A stretch of DNA of 64,000 nt from Helicoverpa zea (Eukaryota > Arthropoda > Insecta > Lepidoptera > Noctuidae). The stretch lies in the NCBI RefSeq assembly GCF_022581195.2, contig NC_061475.1, forward strand, positions 2,294,001 through 2,358,000, written 5' to 3'. The position numbers and the translations under genes were made by a program. Below the pieces are notes generated by a model. That model made no database searches and was not told the DNA's origin. It was given only the letters and a program-made list of their open reading frames with translations. This document shows, piece by piece, positions 45,801 through 53,800 of this stretch; the first letter of the stretch is position 1, and every line of letters starts with the position of its first letter.

Positions 45801-47021
45801 CTGACGCAGCAGCTCATTGGTCTCCTTACTCATGCTTGGGAAACACCATTCGGGTTTGCACCTAAATAGGTAGGGTAGTGTTAACATAATCACTACATAG
45901 TATAAAACAAAGTCTTTTCTGTCCCGGCGTCCCATTGTACACTTAAATCTTCAAAACTCCACAACAGATTTTCATGTGGTTTTATTTTAATAGATAGAGG
46001 GATTGAAGTGGAAGGTTTTTATGTATAATTATATCCATAAAATTTTGGGGAAATACTGATGCAAAGCTGGGCCGGGTTGCTAGGCAAATCAAAATCAAAA
46101 CTCGTTTATTCAAACTTGGCTGCAAAACAGCACCTTTTGAACGTCAAAAATTTACAAAAGACAAACCGAAACGATCACCCGTTTGAAATAGGCAACTACA
46201 ATTCAACGTATTCATATTGTTGACATGCATAAGCGCTTTTAATGTCTGGACAAAAATAAATGATTTGACTTTGATGCTTATTTTTTTTTGCTAAACTTTT
46301 ATTTGTTATTGTTGATAACAGATAGATAGATAAACTAAAATGGTAACTTATAATAAATGAATAATTCTATAAGCTCCGTGTTTCTAAAAGTTCTTCTAAC
46401 TAAAGCCACAGTTAGAAGAACTTTTATTTTATACCATAATGTATCTATCCTTGTTATACTATTAGAGATTGAATACATTACATTATTCTAAGGGTAGCTG
46501 ATCTCAAAATTCAATCTCTAATTGCAAATCAATGGATAGGTAGGTTATAGAAATCTATACACAGTACTATACAGTATTAATAATAGGCAACTAATAAGTT
46601 ATTGTCTTTTATGTTGTAATAATGTATTTTCAAGATATTGTTAGTTAATGAAATACTCATACGTAAGTGGGTGAATTACCTATCTGTGCTATTAATATCG
46701 CTGTACATAAGTATTATAAGATCATTCAAGAATATACTTGAGATATCATTGATATATCAGTGATTTTGGTCAGTGGGTCGTCTTAGGGGCGGAGTTACCT
46801 TAAAACTAGGTTAACTCACCAGGCAAAACTTTGAAAGGACTTAGTTAAATCCATTGTCTGAAGTTTCTGCCGTTTTCTCTGAAACAAAATATATTATCAT
46901 AGTTGCATTCATTAAATAGGTTTGTGCTACTCAAATTGACAAACATGGTCATATTAATTTGGTTTAATACAGTTTCATTGCAACATAATTCAAGAATACT
47001 TTAATATACACTTACAGGCAT
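36716..47021 (-). CDS. conserved insect protein of unknown function, DUF4804-like (13 exons, 565 aa)
   Basis: Exons on the minus strand: 47021-47016, 46878-46820, 45861-45703, 45341-45222, 44525-44388, 42952-42890, 42407-42211, 41532-41330, 40848-40617, 39540-39391, 37785-37708, 37439-37316, 36884-36716. All joins are in phase (1698 nt with stop). The protein starts MPRKRQK, a basic nuclear-signal-like start. It has no signal peptide or membrane segment. The C-terminal half carries features I recall from insect DUF4804 proteins: LPRAGCVFDNEVYYKRL, HVSDVNFAYITP and WDGNAHPGNEFWLGSL followed by SGDPAAACSTQ. Biochemical function is unknown. The family name is from memory and should be tested. 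Exon 10 has two partial copies in the next intron. Confidence 0.8.
37316..37439 (-). CDS. DUF4804-like gene exon 12
   Basis: 124 nt, phase 1 in and phase 2 out. Reads GINVQIKRREPSSRLQGDD and ends YPWDGNAHPGNEF. Acceptor ataatcttcag, donor gtaag. Confidence 0.88.
37708..37785 (-). CDS. DUF4804-like gene exon 11
   Basis: 78 nt, phase 1 at both ends. Reads AMFTNTSGSGPDAVYKVFFE then SKKHPR. Acceptor tgttttcag, donor gtaaat. Confidence 0.85.
37808..38026. mobile_element. hairpin MITE in DUF4804-like intron 10
   Basis: About 90-bp inverted arms with acaaaaaaataaaaccgact, cccaaaaaaactgaaaagc and ttcttaggtgc, around a loop with ggatgttcctgagtttatac. Confidence 0.75.
38090..38300. repeat. partial tandem repeat, about 85-100 bp unit
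   Basis: aagcccaaacacgaggtagt occurs at about 38102 and 38199, and catcatcaggtc(a/g)gctccaaa at about 38137 and 38261. A gaagtcggtt LINE-type end follows near 38548. Confidence 0.6.
38821..38940 (-). repeat. partial copy 2 of exon 10 with donor gtatgttc
   Basis: A second 120-bp copy, 290 bp beyond the first. Open frame, three conservative amino-acid changes (V to M, E to D twice), many silent changes, donor changed to gtatgttc. No convincing acceptor. The copies are separated by expanded simple sequence built on cccattgccactcatattcc-like units. Confidence 0.8.
39111..39230 (-). repeat. partial copy 1 of exon 10 with intact donor
   Basis: 120 bp equal to the last 40 codons of exon 10 plus donor gtaagttc and the following intron bases. 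One amino-acid change (VDVFFLS instead of VDVFVLS) among otherwise silent differences. It lacks the LGVWKISKHQ part. A short pyrimidine-rich acceptor-like string gttctttctatcag lies inside it, in the right phase for exon 9, but using it would drop about 17 residues. Probably a decoy or rarely used exon. Confidence 0.8.
39391..39540 (-). CDS. DUF4804-like gene exon 10, source of the tandem copies
   Basis: 150 nt, phase 1 at both ends. Reads LGVWKISKHQVDVFVLSV and ends HVSDVNFAYITPSEPVLG. Acceptor gtctttcccag, donor gtaagttc. The only one of the three copies with its full 5' part and a clear acceptor. Confidence 0.88.
39655..39780 (+). repeat. interspersed repeat, copy 2
   Basis: Same family as 21316: gtgcactataatatgtcctg and gagaacagccgccgtggcc. 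In intron 9 of the DUF4804-like gene. The 152-codon open frame that follows at 39807-40265 has no recognisable domain. Confidence 0.7.
40617..40848 (-). CDS. DUF4804-like gene exon 9
   Basis: 232 nt, phase 0 in and phase 1 out. Reads VHSYTYDELTSYVDSAV, LPRAGCVFDNEVYYKRL and ends NKMAFVNVIGCG. Acceptor acaccccag, donor gtaagt. Confidence 0.88.
41330..41532 (-). CDS. DUF4804-like gene exon 8
   Basis: 203 nt, phase 1 in and phase 0 out. Reads GCIGPRFQRDFRMDYEDILI and ends MWRQMWSEFYQ. Acceptor tcttttccag, donor gtaatg. Confidence 0.85.
42211..42407 (-). CDS. DUF4804-like gene exon 7
   Basis: 197 nt, phase 2 in and phase 1 out. Reads SEGWESVGTVNQRPPLILEN, then YDEMKLSAMVFVSGYTECIN. Acceptor cacttccag, donor gtaagt. 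Confidence 0.85.
42890..42952 (-). CDS. DUF4804-like gene exon 6
   Basis: 63 nt, phase 2 at both ends. Reads SLLSGLSPQEKKQVRAKRFR. Acceptor tgtgtacag, donor gtaagt. Confidence 0.75.
43318..43544. mobile_element. 227-bp MITE of the Tc1/mariner-like family, copy 1
   Basis: Same terminal inverted repeats as the element at 10968, flanked by TA on both sides (43316-43317, 43545-43546). Interior holds a second inverted pair (gaactgacgacgtaa and ttacgtcgtcagttc). No coding capacity. Lies in an intron of the DUF4804-like gene. Confidence 0.85.
44388..44525 (-). CDS. DUF4804-like gene exon 5
   Basis: 138 nt, phase 2 at both ends. Reads EFGSSIEKELYKDMSVPQLI and ends DKYLLITGEK. Acceptor gttccag, donor gtaaga. 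Confidence 0.8.
44642..44839 (+). pseudogene. LINE retrotransposon C-terminal fragment
   Basis: A 65-codon open frame ending in TAA reads RHDDFIKNIVEGKVEGKRRR, GRPRYSYIKQLKEKV and ALDRCKWKELHRQ. This is the C-terminal end of an insect non-LTR reverse transcriptase, followed by a short atgatgatg-type tail. It has no ATG and is cut off upstream, so it is a 5'-truncated relic in intron 4 of the DUF4804-like gene. Confidence 0.75.
45222..45341 (-). CDS. DUF4804-like gene exon 4
   Basis: 120 nt, phase 2 at both ends. Reads LEKLKVRRPIEKLKKNIAST and ends LLMTHFLIYKR. Acceptor atattgcag, donor gtaagg. Confidence 0.8.
45703..45861 (-). CDS. DUF4804-like gene exon 3
   Basis: 159 nt, phase 2 at both ends. 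Reads CKPEWCFPSMSKETNELLRQ, then an acidic DEQGDDVDEV stretch. Acceptor ctatttag, donor gtaatt. Confidence 0.8.
46083..46190 (+). repeat. interspersed repeat 'ctcgtttattcaaacttggctgc'
   Basis: Has tcgtttattcaaacttggct and aaaacagcaccttttgaacg. Related fragments at 37016-37060 and 60080-60255 (the last with ctgggaagaagtggcg). Confidence 0.55.
46820..46878 (-). CDS. DUF4804-like gene exon 2
   Basis: 59 nt, phase 0 in and phase 2 out. Reads RKRQKLQTMDLTKSFQSFA. Acceptor ttgtttcag, donor gtgagtt. Confidence 0.7.
47016..47021 (-). CDS. DUF4804-like gene exon 1 (ATG CCT only)
   Basis: Six coding bases, ATGCCT, before a strong donor gtaagtg. Joined to exon 2 this gives MPRKRQKLQTMD. The start is chosen because exon 2 has no upstream in-frame ATG. 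The second in-frame ATG, in exon 2 (residue 11), is an alternative start. Confidence 0.55.
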
Positions 47022-49044
47022 TTTGTATTATTTATTTACTAATAGTGAGAACCTTATCGGAAAAAGCAGATATTTAAGAATTATTAATTGGTTAATGATT
47101 GCAAATGTAAACTTATGACTATAGATTAAACTAAACAACAAATAATAACGATTAGCGGTACTTTATCCTCAATGATAGTTCACAATTTAATTATATTCAC
47201 AACAATACGACACGGACCAGTCGATAGTCAAAGAATGCAAAAATCATTACTTACAGCCGCTAGATATAGACGATTTTCGACGACAGGTCTGTACAAGTTT
47301 ATTCTTGATGCGGCAAAAACACTGTGAAAGTGTTTCAAGTACTGGGATTTCGCATTATTGCGGTGAATCACCGTAGGCAACCGACACAGATAGTCCATCC
47401 ATGAATTTGTTTTGACAGAAATGAATTGAACAAAGCTACGTTTAGTTAACGGAATAGTTGTTTCGTCGGCTGCTCTGCTGAAATGATTTCAAAGAATGTA
47501 TTTGCTAAATCAGTTGTTTATTTTTATTTTACACTAAATATTTTTTTGTTTTTTTTTTAAATGAATTGATCTCGTCCTTTTTCTGTTGAATACTATTTTG
47601 AAAGTTTCGTCATATAAATAACAAAACGTTCTTTTCGCAATTTTGCTTTACAAAGCTTGATTCGATTTTGCGTCACAACTTCCATTCAATTCAGTCTTTT
47701 CTAAATATCAAGAACCATTTATAATGTAAATAAAACCCTTGTCATGATTAAACTCAATTATTCAATATGAGGGAGACTTATTTTATATTTATAAAAAATG
47801 CTTAAAAATACAAGCAAACGCACTTTACAAATGCTGCCGACAAATCAGCTGTAAATGTGTCAAATTATCTGTCAAAGTTATCAAATATCGTCAGTCCTGT
47901 GTACTTTACTCAAAGAGTAAAATAATACTATGGAAAAAGAGAGCCCTCTCGCGCAGTTTTTATGCAAGCAACTTTGAAGCGCCATCTGGAGTTTGCGACC
48001 AGAAGTATATGACGTGTGCTATACATACGTATATGTACCTATATATATTTATAAACATAAGCATAGTTCCCAATATACCCGTTCGCCGGTAACAAGTTAT
48101 GTTTAATTTTCTTGTTGTTATGCTTTGAAATACATTACAACAGGAAAATTAAACAAAATACTTTTTACTGGAAAGCGGGTCTACTAGAATCAAATATTTA
48201 TTTGCTAGGAATTACACAAAAATGACCAAAATACACAGACAAGCGTACGCGCAAGTTATGATGGCGGTCATCTTGTGAAGTATGATGTGTTACTATTACC
48301 AATTAACAAAAAAGTCAGATAGGTTCTCAGATTGAGAATTTTTAAAAACAAAATTTAAGTAGAATTCGTAATTTAAATCATCTTCTAATTATTGAAATAC
48401 TCTCGTATTTTTGTATAAAAAGGTAAAATAATTAATTTTCAATCTACTCACAGAGACATCTATCGTGAAATAGTTAGCAATATGGCATGTTTTCACGTTT
48501 CATTTATAAGATGGCGCTACTTTCTTTACGACAACGCTCAGTCAAGGAAACTGTCCCCCCCCTGACTTTACTTTTAGAGTATAAATTATTGGTTCTGTGT
48601 TTTGTATTGTGAAAAATGATTTAAACAGACTCAGAAATGGGTCAGTGGGCCGTCTTAGGGGCGGATATGAAGTAGTAATAAACACACCGCAATTATAATG
48701 GACACTTCGTATGATTTCCACCTAAACACCCCGACCCCAACATCAGCTTTTGTTAGGTTCTTTAGGTCAGTTCATGAAAAGATGTGTATCTGCTTTGGGA
48801 AGATACGATGTGCCTTTCAGAACATGATGAGCAAACTTGTTGAGCGTTTTTATTAATTTTTCTTTCTTTGCTTACGCGATGTTTGTAATAGAATGTGTTA
48901 ACATGCTTCACTGCTGCTTCAATTACATTGTGTTTAGAAACAAATAGACCTAGTTTCATTCATAAACTAGTGAAAATTTTTACATCTGAAGTGTCTGTGG
49001 GTCATCTTAGGGGCAGATTAAGTATTATTTCCATTGTCTGCCAT

Positions 49045-49122
49045 ATACACTGGAAATCAGCTGCATCCGGTTAGACTGGAAGCCTAGCCCCAACATAATT
49101 GGGAAAAGGCTAGACAGCTGAT
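49045..49122 (+). repeat. SINE-like copy, 3' part only
   Basis: Has agctgcatccggttagactg and ccccaacataattgggaaaa; the 5' part is missing. Confidence 0.75.
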
Positions 49123-49428
49123 AATTTAATAGTCTGCTACTTCCTTAAATCAAGGACAAAGTTAGGGTGAATGTTATGTAGATTATAAATAAATACACAA
49201 ATTCGACTTACAATTACAGTTTTAATTCTCAAACTATATTTACATTATTTTCTTACAACAACATTGATTAAATTAATTAAATATACAAATAGCTTTTAAA
49301 TCTAACTTTTTGATCTTAATATCATAACACTATAATCAGGATCTCTATTTGATCACATTTATACATATAACGTCTTAGGTGCTTACATTATTTAAAAACG
49401 GAATGTTATCTTCTTATTTTTTAAGCCC

Positions 49429-50537
49429 AGTATACATTGGCCTGTGATGGGCCACACTTTGCAATGCACAATTGTAGGCCAAGATTGACAATAGGCATGA
49501 TGACAAATTTTTAAATACCTTTGTATGATGTAGGTATACGTCTATTTTATATGAAAAATTATTAATTTTAAGAAAATGCGAAGTTTTTTTATCAAATAAT
49601 TGCATTTTTCTCTGTCCACTTTGAATCCGGCGCGAAAACGCTTGTCAGTGTCATGTCGTCACTTGTGACGTCACGACTGAAATTACAAGACGCAAGTAAA
49701 CAACGCTCGTGCAATAATTAAGTTTTTTGTGTTATTAAATATGAATTCGAAAGTGCATAGGTGTTGTGGGGTCCCCCAGTGTAAGAACACATCCAAAACA
49801 ACTCCTGATAAGTTATTTGTGTACGTTCCTCACAATAAAAAAATACGAAACAAGTGGCTTAAACTTGCAAGGCGAGATTCAAAAGCAATATTGCCCAGGG
49901 TACAACTTTATTTTTGTGAAGATCACTTTGATGTAAGTTATTACATAGTTCTCTAGATTCTAACATAGAAGTTTTTTTAATTAAACTAATACACTTACAT
50001 GGAAGTTTTTTTTAATTAAACTAGTATACTTACATGGAAGTTTTAACATTTCTAAATTCAGCTGAACAAAAATCTTTATTTGATGCCAAAAACTCTCCCA
50101 GCATTATGATATCAATTCTAGGCAAATTAGCGCTGTTTGCCTTGATAAATCCGGGCTCCATAACTCGTGTTATACACAATTAATTAAATAAAAACAAAGA
50201 TCGCAGTGGAAGTTCACAATAACGAAATGTGACGTTCGCGCGCTTTCGCGCGAGTTGTTTTGAGAAATGACGTCACGAGCTCTGATTGGTGTTCAAGATA
50301 TCATGGCGGATTGCCTTATTTCGTAATTTTATTTTATAAAAATACATATTAATCACGTTATTAATAAAGAAAACAATGCGCGTTTTATATTCCAAGCTTC
50401 AAGTTTAATTTAATAAATATATTATTTTAATGATTTTTGATTACTGTCATCATGCCTATTGTCTGCCAACATATACCAATACCCCCTGTACACATTGGTG
50501 ATGGTGTGTAGTGGCCACGCATGGGCCAATGTATACT
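49429..50537. mobile_element. THAP-domain transposon remnant with inverted ends
   Basis: The ends share agtatacattggcc in inverted orientation, and a second inverted pair gacaataggcatgatgaca lies about 60-90 bp inside each end. The 1.1-kb interior carries a THAP-domain exon on the plus strand and no transposase core. P-element-type transposases begin with a THAP domain, so a deleted P-like element is the best guess. I could not find a clean target duplication, so the borders are approximate. Confidence 0.6.
49741..49932 (+). CDS. THAP zinc-finger exon, first coding exon
   Basis: Starts at ATG 49741 and runs to a strong donor gtaagtta at 49933. Reads MNSKVHRCCGVPQCKNTSKT, then KLFVYVPHNKKIRNKWLKLA and YFCEDHFDV. 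The C2-CH zinc pattern (C-x4-C ... C-x2-H) plus the conserved Pro, Trp and Phe are those of a THAP DNA-binding domain. No downstream exon could be recognised inside the element, so it is probably a truncated gene or pseudogene. The same open frame extends 12 bases upstream without an ATG. Confidence 0.75.
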
Positions 50538-50679
50538 TTTTATTTTGGGGGCTTTAAAATCTCATTTGTTAATTTCACATATTATATGAAAAGGTCAATT
50601 TAAAAAAAAAGGTTGTTCCATTTATCGTTATTTTAAAGCCACATCCAGATTTAAAATTAGAACTTCTTGATTTGTTTTG

Positions 50680-50808
50680 TTAAGCACCCATGATAGTGTC
50701 GTAGGTTTCTGCGATTGGTGCCAATGCGACGAGACAGACCATTGCGATGGCAAATAGTATCACTATTGGCGTGTAGACACCTAGAAGCAGCCGTCTGAAG
50801 CTTGAGAA
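50680..50808 (-). CDS. FRRS1-like last exon, C-terminal helix
   Basis: 129 nt to TAA at 50682-50680. Reads FSSFRRLLLGVYTPIVILFA and IAMVCLVALAPIAETYDTIM, one membrane helix and a short tail. Acceptor attatttccag. Confidence 0.85.
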   Translation of the reverse strand, partial: FSSFRRLLLGVYTPIVILFAIAMVCLVALAPIAETYDTIMGA

Positions 50809-53800
50809 CTGGAAATAATGAAAAAATTGGTTAAAAATGCGTATAGAGATCATCAAATGACCTGCTGTGGGTAAGCAGCGAAGAGGGAGTGACACACCCA
50901 CACTGACAAAAAATCCGTCGCGTTCCGTCGTAGGCCTTTTATGTACCAGGGCCGCGGTAACTCTTTCGCACAATTCCGCAGCCCCGACAGACCTTGGCTC
51001 TGCTGGACCTTGCTGGGGTAACCAAGGGGTATTGGGTTGCCCGGGTAACTGGGTTGACTAGGTCAGATAGGCAGTCGCCCCTTGTAAAACACTGGTACTC
51101 AGCTGCACCCGGTTAGACTCTAAGCCGACCCTAACGTAGTCAGGAAAAGGCTCGGGGGATGATGATGAAACTGAGGTTGTGTATTAACAACTCAAGTATC
51201 ACCATTTTTCACAAAGAAAATACAAAATGTCTACTTACCGGTGCGTCAGTGCTGCGGTCGACCTGCGTGGTTGGTCTCGGATGTCCGAGCATGTCCTTCA
51301 TGGGGAATGCATTGATGCGACCATTGCTAATACGTCCGTCCGACACGCATACTGTCAGCTATGGGGAAATAAGGGATTCATTAGTAATTTGAAAGAACCA
51401 TTTCATCACCATTTGGTCATCATCATATCTTGAGCCTTTTCCCAACTATGTTGGGGTCGGCTTCCAGTCAAACCGGATCCAGCTTATACCACTGTTTTAG
51501 TGTCCATTTCGACCGCGCGGCCAACTCATAATATTTGATGAAACTTTGCCAGGAATTAGTAGTAATTTGTTACTTTTCACTCCTCTTTTCCTGAATTTGT
51601 TACAAAAAAACCCAAGACGCCAAACAAAGAATAGTTGGCCGCTAGAACCGCCACTTGCCGTAGTCATCGCCCGTGATTACACAGAAACTATACAATGCAG
51701 ATAGACGAATGATACATCAAAAGAAAGGTCTTAATTTGTATAATTTGTTACAAAAATAAAAAAAAGACAAAACGTAGATAAACGAAAAGTTATGCAATGT
51801 TTAGTTTTCAGGTTATGAGTATGTAGGTATATCACCTTAGGTATCAAATTAATAGAAGCTAATGTGTATAGACAATTACCGTCTTACCACAAAAACTTTT
51901 AAACGTCAGTTTATGCCTTGTCTAAAAAAATGTCAAATTATGACGTTGACATATGGTTCATTTTGCAGCCAAAATTTTATTAGACAAGTGTAAAACAGGG
52001 TTTAAAGTTTTTGTAGTAAGGCCCTATGTCTTTAATTTATTACAGCGAAAAAAGACAAAAAAAAACTAAAAAGTAGGTTCAATAATATGTTAGAGTCGAT
52101 TTTAGTTGGCCGCTCGGACGGCAATATGCCTAAAATACAATTTCGTTTATCTCGTTATTTAAAGTAGGTTTTAGCTTAATTAGAGTACTAGTCGATGGGT
52201 AACGTAACCTAGTTTGATTAAATATAGCGAATATAACTGCAGCATTCATATTTTAGAAGATATTTACAAAAACACAGTGGTATGAAACTATATGAGAGTA
52301 GGGTGTCCATGTATTTTCACATATTCGAAATTTTCGATATTCACATCTTATTTTTTTAGGGAGAGTGCATACTAGTAGAGTACCATGATTATATTATAGT
52401 TCGGCCATTCAGAGAATGCGTTCCTGACACGTCGCGATTGAACTGACGACGTAATAACATTCATTGATTATTGATATAATAATGTTGTTTTAATGCTCCT
52501 CAATTGTTAAAACGGTAAACAACCAGCAAAAATATTTTTATCGTAACTGCAACGCCATTGCAAAGTTACGTCGTCAGTTCAATCGCGACGTGTCAGGAAC
52601 GCATTCTCTGAATGGCCGAACTATAGTACAAAGGCATGTTGTTAATTTTGTATTCTGAACGAATATGCGGTTCCTTTTGCGGTCTTTAAAGAACCCATTT
52701 ACTGATAAAAATTTCGTTTCAGGTGTTTTATGATGGGAACGATTCCAGAAAAATTAATTCTTTGTTTTCAATCTATTGTTAAAAATATTTGTCGCAAGCT
52801 GTTTAAAAAGCGATAATTTTTTGATGCAAATAATCAGTAGCGGCGTAAGGGGAGGGGGGGGGTCCGCCCGGGTACCACATCTCGGGGGGGGGGGTACCAT
52901 CTGGGTCGGCACATATGTGCATGACCAGGATGGCGCAGGCAGATGGGACAAGTCACTAAGGGTGCCATTCTAATTTCTTTAAAGACCGCAAAAGGAACCG
53001 CATATTCGTTCAGAATACAAAATTAACAACATGCCTTTGTACTAATGTAATCATGGTACTCTACTAGTATGCACTCTCCCTAAAAAAATAAGATGTGAAT
53101 ATCGAAAATTTCGAATATGTGAAAATACATGGACACCCTACTCTCATATAGTTTCATACCACTGTGTTTTTGTAAATATCTTCTAAAATATGAATGCTGC
53201 AGTTATATTCGCTATATTTAATCAAACTAGGTTACGTTACCCATCGACTAGTACTCTAATTAAGCTAAAACCTACTTTAAATAACGAGATAAACGAAATT
53301 GTATTTTAGGCATATTGCCGTCCGAGCGGCCAACTAAAATCGACTCTAACATATTATTGAACCTACTTTTTAGTTTTTTTTTTGTCTTTTTTCGCTGTAA
53401 CAAATTAAAGACTAATTGTCTATACACATTAGCTTCTATTAATTTGATACCTAAGGTGATATACCTACATACTCAGAACCTGAAAACTAAACATTGCATA
53501 ACTTTTTGTTTATCTACGTTTTGTCTTTTTTTTATTTTTGTAACAAATTATACAAATTAAGACCTTTCTTTTGATGTATCATTCGTCTATCTGCATTGTA
53601 TAGTTTCTGTGTAATCACGGGCGATGACTACGGCAAGTGGCGGTTCTAGCGGCCATTCTTTGTCATAGCGTCTTGTTTTTTTTTGTAACAAATTCAGGAA
53701 AAGAGGAGTGAAAAGTAACAAATTACTACTAATTCCTGGCAAAGTTTCATCAAATATTATGAGTTGGCCGCGCGGTCGAAATGGACACCTGTTTTATGAG

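Larger units (their letters stand above)
47022..50679. other. intergenic region between FRRS1-like and DUF4804-like genes
   Basis: Besides the THAP element and one SINE fragment, it holds a strongly repeated short string, tcagtgggccgtcttagggg, at about 48640, with relatives at 46771 and 48995. The DUF4804-like promoter must lie here, but no TATA box stands out. Confidence 0.5.
51500..53788. mobile_element. foldback element with about 0.8-kb inverted arms and 8-bp target duplication
   Basis: Ends GTGTCCATTTCGACCGCGCG and its reverse complement; the 8-bp duplication ctgtttta flanks it at 51492-51499 and 53789-53796. Left arm 51500-52692 (1193 bp), right arm 52977-53788 (812 bp), spacer 284 bp. 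The left arm is longer only because it holds two MITEs; without them it is about 815 bp. The spacer has G-rich tracts near 52852-52900. No coding capacity. It sits inside a SINE copy in the FRRS1-like gene's tenth intron. Confidence 0.92.
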
